A program made the translations under genes and the position numbers. Positions 28,738 through 37,501 of a stretch of DNA of 64,000 nucleotides are shown piece after piece (position 1 is the first letter of the stretch; each line of letters starts with the position of its first letter). Under the pieces are notes generated by a model, which worked only from the letters and a program-made list of their open reading frames with translations, was not told where the DNA came from and searched no databases. Source of the DNA: Gordonia tangerina (GTDB lineage Bacteria > Actinomycetota > Actinomycetes > Mycobacteriales > Mycobacteriaceae); contig NZ_JAKGCU010000002.1 of the NCBI RefSeq assembly GCF_021556435.1, forward strand, positions 248,001-312,000, read 5' to 3'.

Positions 28738-29286
28738 ATGTCTCGCGTGACCACTCCCCTCCCCCGCCGTTCGGTCCTGCGCGGCAGTCTGGTCGTCGTA
28801 GCCGGAGGTGTCGCGACATCCATGGTGGTGGCCTGCGACCGAGGCCCGACTGCCGATCAGATCACCGCCGCCGCCCTGGCACCGCTCGCCGATGCTGCGC
28901 TGGCCGATCAGGCTGCCGCGCAGGCATTGGCTCCGCAGGTGCCGGAGTACAGCAATGCCCTCGGGGTGGTCGCGAACCAACGCGGTGAGCACGCCCAGGC
29001 CCTGCGCGAGGAGATCACCCGACTCGACGAACGCACCGCCGCACGCCTCGGCACGGCGGGAGCTGCAGGATCGGGGTCGACGCCGGGGACTCCGACGTCG
29101 GGGACGGCCCCGGCTCCGTCGGCGCCTGTTCCGACCGTCTCCACGGTTGCCGGGATGCGCGGGCTGCTACAGCAATCGGCACGCACCTCCGCGGACGCGA
29201 CGGTGTCATTGAACGGTTACCCGGCCGGACTCGCCGGCGCGATCAGCGCCTCGGTGACGAGCATGGTGGAGGTACAGCTCGCATGA
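28738..29286 (+). CDS. Tat-type lipoprotein (Rv2843-like)
   Basis: A 182-residue exported lipoprotein. The N-terminus PRRSVLRG resembles a twin-arginine motif, followed by a hydrophobic stretch and a lipobox ending VVAC at Cys33. The mature part is Ala-rich and helical with a Pro/Thr/Gly-rich linker near residues 115-140. The downstream gene overlaps by ATGA and encodes a ferritin-like protein; the same pair lies between rimP and proS in M. tuberculosis (Rv2843-Rv2844). Function is unknown. Confidence 0.75.
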   Translation: MSRVTTPLPRRSVLRGSLVVVAGGVATSMVVACDRGPTADQITAAALAPLADAALADQAAAQALAPQVPEYSNALGVVANQRGEHAQALREEITRLDERTAARLGTAGAAGSGSTPGTPTSGTAPAPSAPVPTVSTVAGMRGLLQQSARTSADATVSLNGYPAGLAGAISASVTSMVEVQLA

Positions 29287-29717
29287 CCGCCCCGACTGAC
29301 GCACTTGCTGCCGCCGTCGATGCCGAGGACGCCGCGATCTTCACCTACGGCGTGTCGACCGCCTACGTTTCCACTGCACGGCGTTCGATGGTGGCGGAAT
29401 ACGTTGCCGCCCATCGAGTTCGACGCAACGAACTGGTGGCTGCGCTGACTGCGGCCGGCGCGACGGCACCGCAAGCGGCCGCCGGCTACATACTGCCCGT
29501 GGATGTCGATGATTCGGTGACGGCGGTCCAGGCGCTCCTCGCCGCCGAAGTCGACTGCACGGTCGCCTATCGCGCGCTCATCGAGCAGAGCGAGGATGCC
29601 ACGGCGCGCCGCACGGGACTCGACGGACTCACCGAATCATCGGTGCGCGCGGCCAATTGGCGTGTAGCACTGCGTGAATCACCGGTCACCGTCCCCTTCC
29701 CCGGACGCGCCGGCTGA
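29283..29717 (+). CDS. Ferritin-like DUF4439 protein
   Basis: A 144-residue protein predicted to form a four-helix ferritin-like bundle of the DUF4439 type (Rv2844-like). Helices carry conserved acidic/His-containing segments such as AVDAEDAAIFTYGV and YVAAHRVRRNEL, but a full diiron ligand set is not obvious. It is translated with the upstream lipoprotein through an ATGA overlap, which suggests the two act together. Function is not established. Confidence 0.75.
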   Translation: MTAPTDALAAAVDAEDAAIFTYGVSTAYVSTARRSMVAEYVAAHRVRRNELVAALTAAGATAPQAAAGYILPVDVDDSVTAVQALLAAEVDCTVAYRALIEQSEDATARRTGLDGLTESSVRAANWRVALRESPVTVPFPGRAG

Positions 29718-29759
29718 TCCGGATGAAGGCTCGGGCCACCCACGACGCGCACCCGCTGC

Positions 29760-29791
29760 GCATCCGCGCATGTCGCGACGTGCGCGGATGC
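29760..29791. terminator. Bidirectional hairpin between the DUF4439 gene and proS
   Basis: GCATCCGCGCA (29760-29770) is perfectly complementary to TGCGCGGATGC (29781-29791), loop of ten. It lies 42 bases past the DUF4439 stop and 63 bases past the proS stop, so it can end transcripts from both sides. No T-run is present. Confidence 0.65.
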
Positions 29792-29854
29792 CGATCGCGT
29801 GCGCGGATCGATCCGTTGTCGGCGATCACCTGACCCGGCGACCGCGCCCCCGGC

Positions 29855-31594
29855 CTACCGGGCAGCCTCGGTCACCCGTGTCACGGCGTCGTCGACCGGC
29901 ACCTCGGTGGCCTCCCCGGTGAAGCGGTCGCGGATCTCGATGGTGCCGTTGGCATATCCGCGGCCAACCACGACGACCACGGGCATCCCGAGCAGTTCGG
30001 CGTCCTTGAACTTCACGCCCGGCGAGGCCTTGCGATCGTCGAGCAGCACCGACAACCCTGCCGCGTCGAGATCCTCGGCCAACTGGTGGGCGCCGGCGAT
30101 GGCGGCCTCGTCCTTGTTTGCGATCACGAGGTGGACCGCGAAGGGTGCCACCGACCAAGGCCACCGCAGGCCCTTTTCGTCGTGGCACTGTTCGGCGATC
30201 ACGGCGACCAGGCGCGAGACCCCGACGCCGTAAGAGCCCATGGTGAGGCGCACCGGTTTTCCGCTCTCGCCCAGCACATCCACCTCGAAGGCATCGGTGT
30301 ACTTCTGACCGAGCTGGAAGATGTGGCCGATCTCGATGCCCTTGGCCGAGACCAGCGGCCCCTTGCCGTCCGGAGACGGGTCCCCGTCGCGGACCTCGGC
30401 TGCCTCGATCGTGCCGTCCGGGGTGAAGTCGCGTCCGGCGACGAGGTTCACGAAGTGCTTGCCAGGCTGGTCGGCGCCGGTGATCCAGGAGGTGCCGTCC
30501 ACCACCCGCGGGTCAACCAGGAAACGGACGCCGTTGGCCGCCAGTGCCTTCGGTCCTATGTATCCCTTCACGAGAAACGGGTTCGCGGCGAAATCCTCGT
30601 CGGAGAGGATCTCCACCTCGGCCGGTTCGAGCGCCGCCTCGAGACGCTTCATGTCGACCTCACGGTCGCCGGGCACACCGATACCGGTGATCTCCCAGTC
30701 GCCGCCCGGTTGGCGCACCTTGACCAACACGTTCTTCAAAGTGTCGTGTCCGCCGAACGTGCCGTCCAGAGTGGCGTTGGCCCACCGCACGAGTGAGTCG
30801 ATGGTCGGGGTGTCCGGGGTGTTGTGGACCTCGGCCTCCGGCAGACCCTCGAACGGGATCGGTTCGGGAGCCGGGGTGACCACCGCTTCCACATTGGCGG
30901 CGTACCCGGATTCCACACACCGGACGAAGGTGTCCTCGCCCACCTCGCTCTCGGCGAGGAACTCCTCGGACGCGCTGCCGCCCATCGCCCCGGAGGTGGC
31001 CGCGACGATGACGTAGTCGACCTCCAGGCGCCGGAAGATTTTCTGATACGCCTCCCGGTGGGCGGTGTAGGCCTTCTTCAACCCGTCGTCGTCGAGGTCG
31101 AACGAATAGGCGTCCTTCATGACGAACTCGCGCCCACGCAGGATGCCGGCACGGGGCCGCTCCTCGTCGCGGTACTTCGTCTGCACCTGATACAGGATCA
31201 CCGGCAGATCTTTGTAGGAGGAGTACTCCCCCTTGACCAACTGCGCGAACAGCTCCTCGTGGGTGGGTCCGAGAAGCATGTCGGCGCCCTTGCGGTCCTT
31301 GAGCCGGAACAGGTTGTCGCCGTATTCGGTCCATCGCCCGGTGGATTCGTAAGGGTCGCGCGGCAGCAGCGCCGGCAGCAGGATCTCCTGCGCCCCGATG
31401 GCGTCCATCTCCTCGCGCACCACCTGCTCGACAGCGCGCAGCACCCGCAGACCCAGCGGCAGCCAGCTGTACACCCCGGGCGCCGCTCGGCGGACATAGC
31501 CGGCCCGGACGAGGAGTTTGTGGCTGGGGACCTCCGCGTCGGCCGGGTCATCACGGAGTGTGCGCAGGAACAGCGTCGACATGCGAGTGATCAC
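29855..31594 (-). CDS. proS: Prolyl-tRNA synthetase
   Basis: A 579-residue class II aminoacyl-tRNA synthetase charging tRNA-Pro. Motif 2 region [19 protein letters not shown] and motif 3 [10 protein letters not shown] are visible. The insertion domain (about residues 225-390) is the editing INS domain of bacterial-type ProRS, and the anticodon-binding domain is C-terminal. GTG 31594 (V-I-T-R-M) matches the M. tuberculosis start; ATG 31582 is the alternative. It is divergent from yaaA with only 48 bases between. Confidence 0.95.
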   Translation of the reverse strand: MITRMSTLFLRTLRDDPADAEVPSHKLLVRAGYVRRAAPGVYSWLPLGLRVLRAVEQVVREEMDAIGAQEILLPALLPRDPYESTGRWTEYGDNLFRLKDRKGADMLLGPTHEELFAQLVKGEYSSYKDLPVILYQVQTKYRDEERPRAGILRGREFVMKDAYSFDLDDDGLKKAYTAHREAYQKIFRRLEVDYVIVAATSGAMGGSASEEFLAESEVGEDTFVRCVESGYAANVEAVVTPAPEPIPFEGLPEAEVHNTPDTPTIDSLVRWANATLDGTFGGHDTLKNVLVKVRQPGGDWEITGIGVPGDREVDMKRLEAALEPAEVEILSDEDFAANPFLVKGYIGPKALAANGVRFLVDPRVVDGTSWITGADQPGKHFVNLVAGRDFTPDGTIEAAEVRDGDPSPDGKGPLVSAKGIEIGHIFQLGQKYTDAFEVDVLGESGKPVRLTMGSYGVGVSRLVAVIAEQCHDEKGLRWPWSVAPFAVHLVIANKDEAAIAGAHQLAEDLDAAGLSVLLDDRKASPGVKFKDAELLGMPVVVVVGRGYANGTIEIRDRFTGEATEVPVDDAVTRVTEAAR

Positions 31595-31642
31595 AGGTGA
31601 CCAGCTTAGACGTGCCGATCTGCGGCTCGTTATGGTGTTGCG

Positions 31643-32383
31643 GTGCTCGTCATCCTCCCTCCCTCCGAGACCAAATCCGACGGTGGGCGTGGTGCGCCGC
31701 TCGACCTGGACACCCTGGTGTTTCCGGAGCTCAATCCCATCCGCAAACGCATCGCCGAGTCGCTCGTCGAGTTGTCGGCAGATCTCGACGCCAGCCGAGC
31801 CGCCCTCGGGTTGGGCCGTACCCAGCTGGCGGAGGTGGACCGCAACGCGGATCTGTGGCTCGCCCCCACCCGACCGGCGATCGAGCGCTACACGGGGGTG
31901 CTCTACGACGCACTCGACCACGGTGCCATGACCCGCGCACAGAAGACCAAAGCCGGCGAACGCCTCGCCATCGGTTCGGCATTGTTCGGCGTGGTCCGTG
32001 CCAGCGACATGATTCCGGCGTACCGGCTGTCGGGCGGCTCCAAGTTGCCCGGCATGTCGACGCTGGCGTCGGTCTGGAAGCCGGAGTTGTCGAACAGTCT
32101 CGCCGCTGTGGACGACTTCATCGTCGACCTACGGTCCGGGGTGTATCAGCAACTCGGCCCGGTTCGCGACGCCGTCACCGCCACCGTGGTGACCGAGGCC
32201 GCCGACGGCAGCCGGAAAGTGGTCAGCCACTTCAACAAGCACTACAAAGGGCTGATGGCCCGCGCCCTGGTGCACACTCGCCGAAACGTGCGAGACGTCG
32301 ACGGTCTCGCCGCCGTGTTGTCCGACGCGGGCCAGCGGGTCGAGATCGAGGGCTCCGAGCAGATCGTGGTTATCACCGACTGA
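31643..32383 (+). CDS. yaaA: YaaA-family peroxide-stress protein
   Basis: A 246-residue DUF328/UPF0246 protein starting [10 protein letters not shown], with the family's SHFNKHYKG stretch. In E. coli the homologue lowers intracellular iron and protects DNA during hydrogen peroxide stress. The start codon is GTG 31643. The short 48-base divergent spacing to proS suggests a shared promoter region. DNA binding has been reported for the E. coli homologue; here only the family match is seen. Confidence 0.85.
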   Translation: MLVILPPSETKSDGGRGAPLDLDTLVFPELNPIRKRIAESLVELSADLDASRAALGLGRTQLAEVDRNADLWLAPTRPAIERYTGVLYDALDHGAMTRAQKTKAGERLAIGSALFGVVRASDMIPAYRLSGGSKLPGMSTLASVWKPELSNSLAAVDDFIVDLRSGVYQQLGPVRDAVTATVVTEAADGSRKVVSHFNKHYKGLMARALVHTRRNVRDVDGLAAVLSDAGQRVEIEGSEQIVVITD

Positions 32384-32386
32384 CCG

Positions 32387-32422
32387 CAGCACTCCGCCGC
32401 CGGGCCAGCGGCCTCAGTGCTG
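32387..32422. terminator. Hairpin at the yaaA/efpA convergence
   Basis: CAGCACT (32387-32393) pairs with AGTGCTG (32416-32422), enclosing a second GCCGC/GCGGC stem. It starts three bases past the yaaA stop and spans the efpA stop region. Confidence 0.5.
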
Positions 32423-33934
32423 GGTGCGCTCGTCGACGTCGAGGTTGGCGTTGGCGGCTTCCTGCGCCGCCTGACCTTCGGCCACTTCCTCCGGGGTGAA
32501 CCGCATGAACAGCACCACCACGGCGGCGAGCACTGCGATCCCGGCGCAGCAGGCGAAGGCGAGACCGTAGCCGCTGGCCTGCGCGGCGAGTTCGGTCGGG
32601 TTCATCTCCTCGACGGGCCGGGTGGTGCCACCCTCCGACAGCGCCCGCGAGGTGACTGCGGCGCCCACGGCCACCAGACCGATCGCACCACCGAGGTTCT
32701 GCGCCACCTGGGCGAGCGCGGTCAGCGGGCCGATCTCGGTGGGGCCCACTCCGGCGACGACCGACAGGGTCAGCGGGATGACGGCGAAGCCGACACCGAA
32801 ACCGATCACCACCACGGGCAGGCCGATGCTCGGGAAGTATCCGGGACTGCCGGTGGCGATCGACGATGCGTACAGGCAGCCGGCCAGGATGATCGCGCCA
32901 CCGAGCAACACCAGCCACCGAGGCTGGATGATCAGCGCCAGCTTCGAGGCGATGGCGGCCGCGATGCCGAGGCCGAACGCGAAGGGCACCACGGCCATCC
33001 CGCTCTGGATCGGCGAGTACTTGAGAATGCCCTGCAGATACAGCGAGATGAACACCGCCATGCACATCATGATCATGCTGGCGAAGAAGATCGCGACGAG
33101 CGCGGCGACACGGCTGCGATTGTCGAACAACACAAACGGCAGGATCGGATTGGCGGCCTGTCGTTCGACGATGACGAAGGCGGTCAGGGCGAGGCCACCG
33201 AGAATGAACGATCCCACCACCAGCGGGCGCGCCCACCCGTCGGGTCCCTCGTTGACCGCCAGCACCAGCAAGGTGCAGCCGAGTGTGCCGAGGATCGCGC
33301 CGGGAATGTCGAGCGACAACCGCTCACCCTGCGACTCGCGCAGTACCGCGACCGCACCGACGGCGACGAGCACCCCGATGGGCACGTTGATGAGGAACAC
33401 CAGCCGCCACGACACCTGGGTGAGGACGCCACCGAGAATGAGTCCGGCGACCGAGCCGACGCCGGTCATCGCCGCATAGATGGCGAACGCCTGACTGCGC
33501 GCCTTTCCGGGTGCGAAGGTGGTCGCGACCAGCGCCATCGCCGTCGGCGCGGCGATCGCCGCCGAGGCCCCCTGCAAGGCGCGCCCGACGATGAGACTGG
33601 CCTCGTTCCATGCGACACCGCACAGCAGCGAGGTGACGGTGAAGGCCACCACACCGATGACGAACATCCGCTTTCGCCCGAACGCGTCGCCGAGACGGCC
33701 GCCGAGCAACATCAGCCCGCCGAATGCGAGGACGTAACTACTGATGATCCAGTTGGCACCGGACTCCGAGAGCGACAGCGCATCGCGGATCTTGGGCAAC
33801 GCGAGGGCGGCCACGGTGCCGTCGAGCACCATGAGCAGCTGCATTCCGCTCAGCACCAGGATCGCGGGCCCGAAGACGTTGCGGTAGGCCGGCACGCCGG
33901 CGTGCACGGGGCTCGACGTTTCGGGGGCTGACAT
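32414..33934 (-). CDS. efpA: DHA2-family MFS efflux pump EfpA
   Basis: A 506-residue 14-helix transporter of the QacA/EfpA type. GGMLLGG-type loop GLMLLGGRLGDAFGRKR (MFS motif A) and GVGSVAGLILGG (antiporter motif C region) are clear. It matches Rv2846c in sequence and in its place between proS and cysG. EfpA exports drugs and, in recent work on the mycobacterial protein, lipids. The ATG at 33934 lacks a good SD; a TTG at 33973 would add 13 residues. Confidence 0.9.
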   Translation of the reverse strand: MSAPETSSPVHAGVPAYRNVFGPAILVLSGMQLLMVLDGTVAALALPKIRDALSLSESGANWIISSYVLAFGGLMLLGGRLGDAFGRKRMFVIGVVAFTVTSLLCGVAWNEASLIVGRALQGASAAIAAPTAMALVATTFAPGKARSQAFAIYAAMTGVGSVAGLILGGVLTQVSWRLVFLINVPIGVLVAVGAVAVLRESQGERLSLDIPGAILGTLGCTLLVLAVNEGPDGWARPLVVGSFILGGLALTAFVIVERQAANPILPFVLFDNRSRVAALVAIFFASMIMMCMAVFISLYLQGILKYSPIQSGMAVVPFAFGLGIAAAIASKLALIIQPRWLVLLGGAIILAGCLYASSIATGSPGYFPSIGLPVVVIGFGVGFAVIPLTLSVVAGVGPTEIGPLTALAQVAQNLGGAIGLVAVGAAVTSRALSEGGTTRPVEEMNPTELAAQASGYGLAFACCAGIAVLAAVVVLFMRFTPEEVAEGQAAQEAANANLDVDERTQH

Positions 33935-34008
33935 AAAGTTCGACGGTACCGTCCGGCGCCCCGAATATGCCAATCGCCGTTGGCCCGTTTCGGTCGGTTG
34001 TGCCCGCG

Positions 34009-35295
34009 CTACGTCGCCAGGTCGGTGAATCCGGCCACGTCGCCGATCACGACGATCGCCGGCGGCCGCAATCCGTGCTCGTCGGCGGTGGCCGCGGCAT
34101 GCTCCAGGTCGGTACGCAGGACACGCTGCGTGGGCAGCGACCCGTTCTCGATCATCGCGACCGGGGTGGCAGGCGGCTTGCCGCCGGCCAGGAGCGCATC
34201 GGCGAACACGTCGACGCGTTCGACCGCCATCATCAGCACCAGCGTCCCGCGCAGTTTACTGATCGCCGGCCAGTCGATCAGCGAATCGGGATGATCCGGG
34301 GCGACATGACCGGAGGCGATGACGACCTCGTGGGTCACGCCCCGATGGGTGACCGGGATGCCGGCCGACGCCGGGGCGGCGATCGGGCTGCTGATGCCGG
34401 GGACCACCGTCACCGGCACGCCTGCCTCGACACACGCCTGCACCTCTTCGAAGCCGCGTCCGTAGACATAGGGGTCGCCGCCTTTGAGTCGCACCACGAA
34501 CTTGCCCGCCTGCGCGCGCTCCACCAGCACCGAGTTGATGGCGTCCTGTTTCATGGAGCGGCCGTAGGGCACCTTCGCGGCGTCGATGATCTCCACCTGC
34601 GGGCCGAGTTCGGCGAGCAATTGCGCGGGCGCCAACCGATCGGCGACAACGACGTCGGCCTGAGCCAGCAGTTTCTGGCCGCGCACGGTGATCAGGTCGG
34701 GATCGCCGGGACCACCGCCGACGAGCGCCACCCCCGCGGCATGCGGTGCGTCGTCCTCGACACGCAGCGACCCGTCGGCCAGCGCCCGGCCGATCGCGGC
34801 CCGCAACGCCGCCGACATCCGGTGGTCGCCACCGGCGAGCACACCGAACTGCAGATCCCGATGTCGGCCGGACGCCGGGGTGACCGCGGTGCCGAAGCGC
34901 GCGTCGTCGGCGCGGACACAGAAGGTGTGGCGGGCCTCGGCGTCGGCCACCACCTGCGCGTTGACCGCCGGGTCGTCGGTGCAGGCCATCACGTACCACG
35001 CCCCGTCGAGGTCGCCGTTCTCATAGGCTCGGTGCGACACCGAGATCCCGACGGTGGACTCGACCGCGGGTGTCGGGTCGATGGCGATCACGTGGACGTC
35101 GGCGCCGGCAGCGATCAGATTGGGCAGTCGGCGCTGGGCCACCGACCCACCGCCCACCACGACCACCCGGCGACCGACCAGGTCGAGACCGACCAGGTAG
35201 TGACCGCCGGAGCTGTCGTTCGGCGACCCGGGGGTCGGGGACGTTTCGGTTGCGGGACGGGCACCATCGGCACCGTCGGACACGCCTGAGGACAT
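34009..35295 (-). CDS. cysG: Siroheme synthase CysG (uroporphyrinogen-III C-methyltransferase fusion)
   Basis: A 428-residue fusion protein. The N-terminal NAD-binding dehydrogenase/ferrochelatase domain has VVVVGGGSVAQRRLPNLIAAGA. The C-terminal SAM-dependent uroporphyrinogen-III methyltransferase has VALVGGGPGDPDLITVRG, KGGDPYVYGRGFEE and VVPGISS. It produces precorrin-2 and then siroheme for sulfite/nitrite reductase, and supplies precorrin-2 for cobalamin. In M. tuberculosis cysG is followed by cobB; here the desA-devRS module separates them. Confidence 0.95.
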   Translation of the reverse strand: MSSGVSDGADGARPATETSPTPGSPNDSSGGHYLVGLDLVGRRVVVVGGGSVAQRRLPNLIAAGADVHVIAIDPTPAVESTVGISVSHRAYENGDLDGAWYVMACTDDPAVNAQVVADAEARHTFCVRADDARFGTAVTPASGRHRDLQFGVLAGGDHRMSAALRAAIGRALADGSLRVEDDAPHAAGVALVGGGPGDPDLITVRGQKLLAQADVVVADRLAPAQLLAELGPQVEIIDAAKVPYGRSMKQDAINSVLVERAQAGKFVVRLKGGDPYVYGRGFEEVQACVEAGVPVTVVPGISSPIAAPASAGIPVTHRGVTHEVVIASGHVAPDHPDSLIDWPAISKLRGTLVLMMAVERVDVFADALLAGGKPPATPVAMIENGSLPTQRVLRTDLEHAAATADEHGLRPPAIVVIGDVAGFTDLAT

Positions 35296-35377
35296 GACCC
35301 ACGAGCCTACCGACCCTCCATCGGTCGGGCCGACCAGTGCCGGTCTCCCTTCCTCGCCGCCCGCTCAGGCCACCCGG

Positions 35378-35641
35378 TCAGCCCGGCAGCCGGCCGCTCC
35401 GCCGGGCGAGTTCCCACACGTCGGCGACCGGAACTCCGAGACGGTGAGCCGATGACCGCAGCAGCTCCGCGAGCAGCACCGATGTCGCGTACTCGCCGAG
35501 CGCCGGATCCTCGGGTTGCATACGGATCGAGTTCCACCAGCTCACGTTGCCGCAGCTGGCCGCCTCGGCCATGGCGATGGCGGTGTCGAAGCCGGCGATC
35601 GGGGCCTCGGCGATCGGGGCCGCGGTGTCGGTGTCGGTCAC
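35378..35641 (-). CDS. Small protein coupled to the desaturase
   Basis: An 87-residue acidic, Ala-rich protein with no signal peptide or membrane helix and no recognised domain. The start codon GTG (35641) overlaps the desaturase stop (GTGA), so it is probably translated by coupling. CGNVSWWNSIR and the C-terminal WELARRSGRLPG are its most distinctive stretches. Codon use is similar to its neighbours. It could be an accessory to the desaturase, but nothing in the sequence proves this; an unrelated small gene is possible. Confidence 0.6.
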   Translation of the reverse strand: MTDTDTAAPIAEAPIAGFDTAIAMAEAASCGNVSWWNSIRMQPEDPALGEYATSVLLAELLRSSAHRLGVPVADVWELARRSGRLPG

Positions 35642-36648
35642 AGCAGCGCGTCCGAATCGACCCCGCGTGCCCGCTGTCGCTGCAAGGCCCGCTCACGCGA
35701 CTCCTCGAACCTGCGGACCTTGACGTCCATCTCGTCGAGGACCCGGCCCAGCAGGTCGCGGTAGTGCTCGCCGAGCGGTCCGAAGTCGTCGCGCTCGAAG
35801 ATCCGCCACTTGCGCAACACCGGCATCACTACCTCGGACAGGTGTTGCGGGAGGTCGTAGATGCCACCCTTCGCGATGAGCACGGCGTTGCGTCGGAAGT
35901 TCGGCATCGTGGCACCGGGCATCTGGAAGTTGGCGACGATCCCGTAGATCGCGGCCATCGTCTGATCGGGCAGCAGGTCGAGCGCACCGGCGACGATGTT
36001 GCGGTAGAAGAGCATGTGCAGGTTCTCGTCGGCGGCCACCCGCGCCAGCATGCGGTCGGCGACCGGGTCACCGCACGCCTTGCCGGTGTTGCGATGTGAC
36101 ACCCGCGTCGCGAGTTCCTGGAAGCTGACGTAGCTGACCGCATAGAGCATGTCGTAGCTGTGGTCGCGTTGCCCGTCGTCAGCGGGCAGCGGGTTGAACC
36201 CGTGGGTCATGTGGGCCATCCGGGTGTTCTCCAGCTCCACCGGATCCACCCCGCGGGTCACCACCAGGTAGTCGCGCATGACGACCGAATGCCGCATCTC
36301 CTCGGCGGTCCAGCGTCCCACCCAGAATCCCCACGCGTCGTCGAGGCTGAAGTTCTCGGCGATGACGCGGTGATACGAGGGCAGATTGTCCTCGGTGAGC
36401 AAGTTGGTGATCATCGCGGCCTTGGCGGTCTCCGACAGCTGCGATTGCGACGGGTCCCAGTCCACCCCGCCCAGCGCGGCGAAGTTGCGCCCGTCGTCCC
36501 ATGGCACGTAGTCGTGCGGATGCCAGTCCTTGGTCATCTTCATGTGCCGGTCGACCTCGGTCTCGCACACCGGCAACAACTCTCGGAGCAGATCCGACCC
36601 GGACATCCGGTTGTCGGTCACCGCGGGTGGATCGATCAGACTGGTCAT
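35638..36648 (-). CDS. desA: Acyl-ACP desaturase (DesA1-like)
   Basis: A 336-residue soluble diiron enzyme of the stearoyl-ACP desaturase family, closely resembling M. tuberculosis DesA1. The ligand set is present: Glu86 ([11 protein letters not shown]), Glu117-x-x-His120 (TAEEMRH), Glu178 ([15 protein letters not shown]), and Glu208-x-x-His211 (ADENLH). It would introduce a double bond in acyl-ACP using O2 and reduced ferredoxin. GAGGAGAGCG directly precedes the ATG at 36648. Its promoter region is shared with devR and holds a DevR-box-like palindrome. Confidence 0.92.
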   Translation of the reverse strand: MTSLIDPPAVTDNRMSGSDLLRELLPVCETEVDRHMKMTKDWHPHDYVPWDDGRNFAALGGVDWDPSQSQLSETAKAAMITNLLTEDNLPSYHRVIAENFSLDDAWGFWVGRWTAEEMRHSVVMRDYLVVTRGVDPVELENTRMAHMTHGFNPLPADDGQRDHSYDMLYAVSYVSFQELATRVSHRNTGKACGDPVADRMLARVAADENLHMLFYRNIVAGALDLLPDQTMAAIYGIVANFQMPGATMPNFRRNAVLIAKGGIYDLPQHLSEVVMPVLRKWRIFERDDFGPLGEHYRDLLGRVLDEMDVKVRRFEESRERALQRQRARGVDSDALL

Positions 36649-36714
36649 CGCTCTCCTCGGGGTCACACGGATATGACGCGATCAACTCTGCTCGCGGGTG
36701 GCCGTGCGTCTCGT

Positions 36715-36728
36715 GGGCCGAAAGTCCC
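36715..36728. promoter_or_regulatory. Candidate DevR (DosR) box
   Basis: GGGCCGAAAGTCCC matches the dormancy-regulon palindrome GGGACTTWAGTCCC at 11 of 14 positions, with the right half AGTCCC perfect. It lies in the 150-base divergent region, 71 bases before devR and 67 bases before desA. In M. tuberculosis DevR binds such boxes ahead of its own operon. The match is by eye. Confidence 0.45.
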
Positions 36729-36798
36729 GACTGCGCTGGGTCGCAGGTCGCCGGATCGGGCGACTGCCCCGGCCGGGGCGCTGCGGTACCGTCAGACC

Positions 36799-37485
36799 AT
36801 GCCTCCCGAGGTTCCGACAGAGGGCGCCACCCGGCCGACGCCGACCCGCGTCTATCTGGTCGACGACCACGAATTGGTGCGACGCGGACTTCGCGATCTG
36901 TTGAGCACCGCCGACGATCTCGAAGTGATCGGTGAGGCGGCGACGGTGGGTGAGGCGAGGGTCGGGATCCTCGCTGCCGTGCCCGACGTCGCGGTCCTCG
37001 ACGTCCGCCTCCCCGACGGCTCCGGCGTCGAACTCTGCCGCGACGTCCGGGCCGCGCAACCGTCGATCGGGTGCCTGATGCTGACCAGCTACGCTGACGA
37101 CGACGCGCTGCTCGCGGCGGTGCTCGCCGGGGCGTCGGGGTTTGTGCTCAAGCAGATCCTCGGCCACAACCTGATCGAAGCGGTCCGCGCCGTCGGTGCG
37201 GGTGGATCGCTGCTCGACGACCGCAGCACATCGGCGCTGCTGGCCAAACTCCGCAACCGCAGTGCCCCCGCCCACGATCCCCTCGCCGAACTCACCCATC
37301 AGGAGCGCGAGGTGTTCAATCTGATCGGTGAGGGGCTGACCAATCGACAGATCGCCGAGCGAATGTTCTTGGCGGAGAAGACGATCAAGAACTATGTGTC
37401 GCGCATCCTGACCAAACTGGACATGCAACGCCGCACCCAGGTGGCGGTCATGGCGACCAAACTGCGTGACGGCCGGGCGCCCTGA
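36799..37485 (+). CDS. devR: NarL/LuxR-type response regulator DevR (DosR)
   Basis: A 228-residue response regulator. The receiver domain has the acidic pair Asp22/Asp23 (VYLVDDHE), the phospho-acceptor Asp68 ([10 protein letters not shown]), Thr96 and Lys118; all are shifted by 14 from D54/T82/K104 of M. tuberculosis DevR. The C-terminal LuxR helix-turn-helix ([20 protein letters not shown], then [15 protein letters not shown]) is almost the mycobacterial sequence. The start is ATG 36799. It faces its likely cognate kinase gene, devS, end to end with three bases between. Confidence 0.88.
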   Translation: MPPEVPTEGATRPTPTRVYLVDDHELVRRGLRDLLSTADDLEVIGEAATVGEARVGILAAVPDVAVLDVRLPDGSGVELCRDVRAAQPSIGCLMLTSYADDDALLAAVLAGASGFVLKQILGHNLIEAVRAVGAGGSLLDDRSTSALLAKLRNRSAPAHDPLAELTHQEREVFNLIGEGLTNRQIAERMFLAEKTIKNYVSRILTKLDMQRRTQVAVMATKLRDGRAP

Positions 37486-37486
37486 G

Positions 37487-37501
37487 GCTCACCCGGTGAG
37501 C
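37487..37501. terminator. Short dyad at the devR/devS convergence
   Basis: GCTCACC-C-GGTGAGC starts two bases after the devR stop and covers the devS stop codon. The stem is 7 bp with almost no loop, so strength as a terminator is doubtful; it is the only structure available at this junction. Confidence 0.35.
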
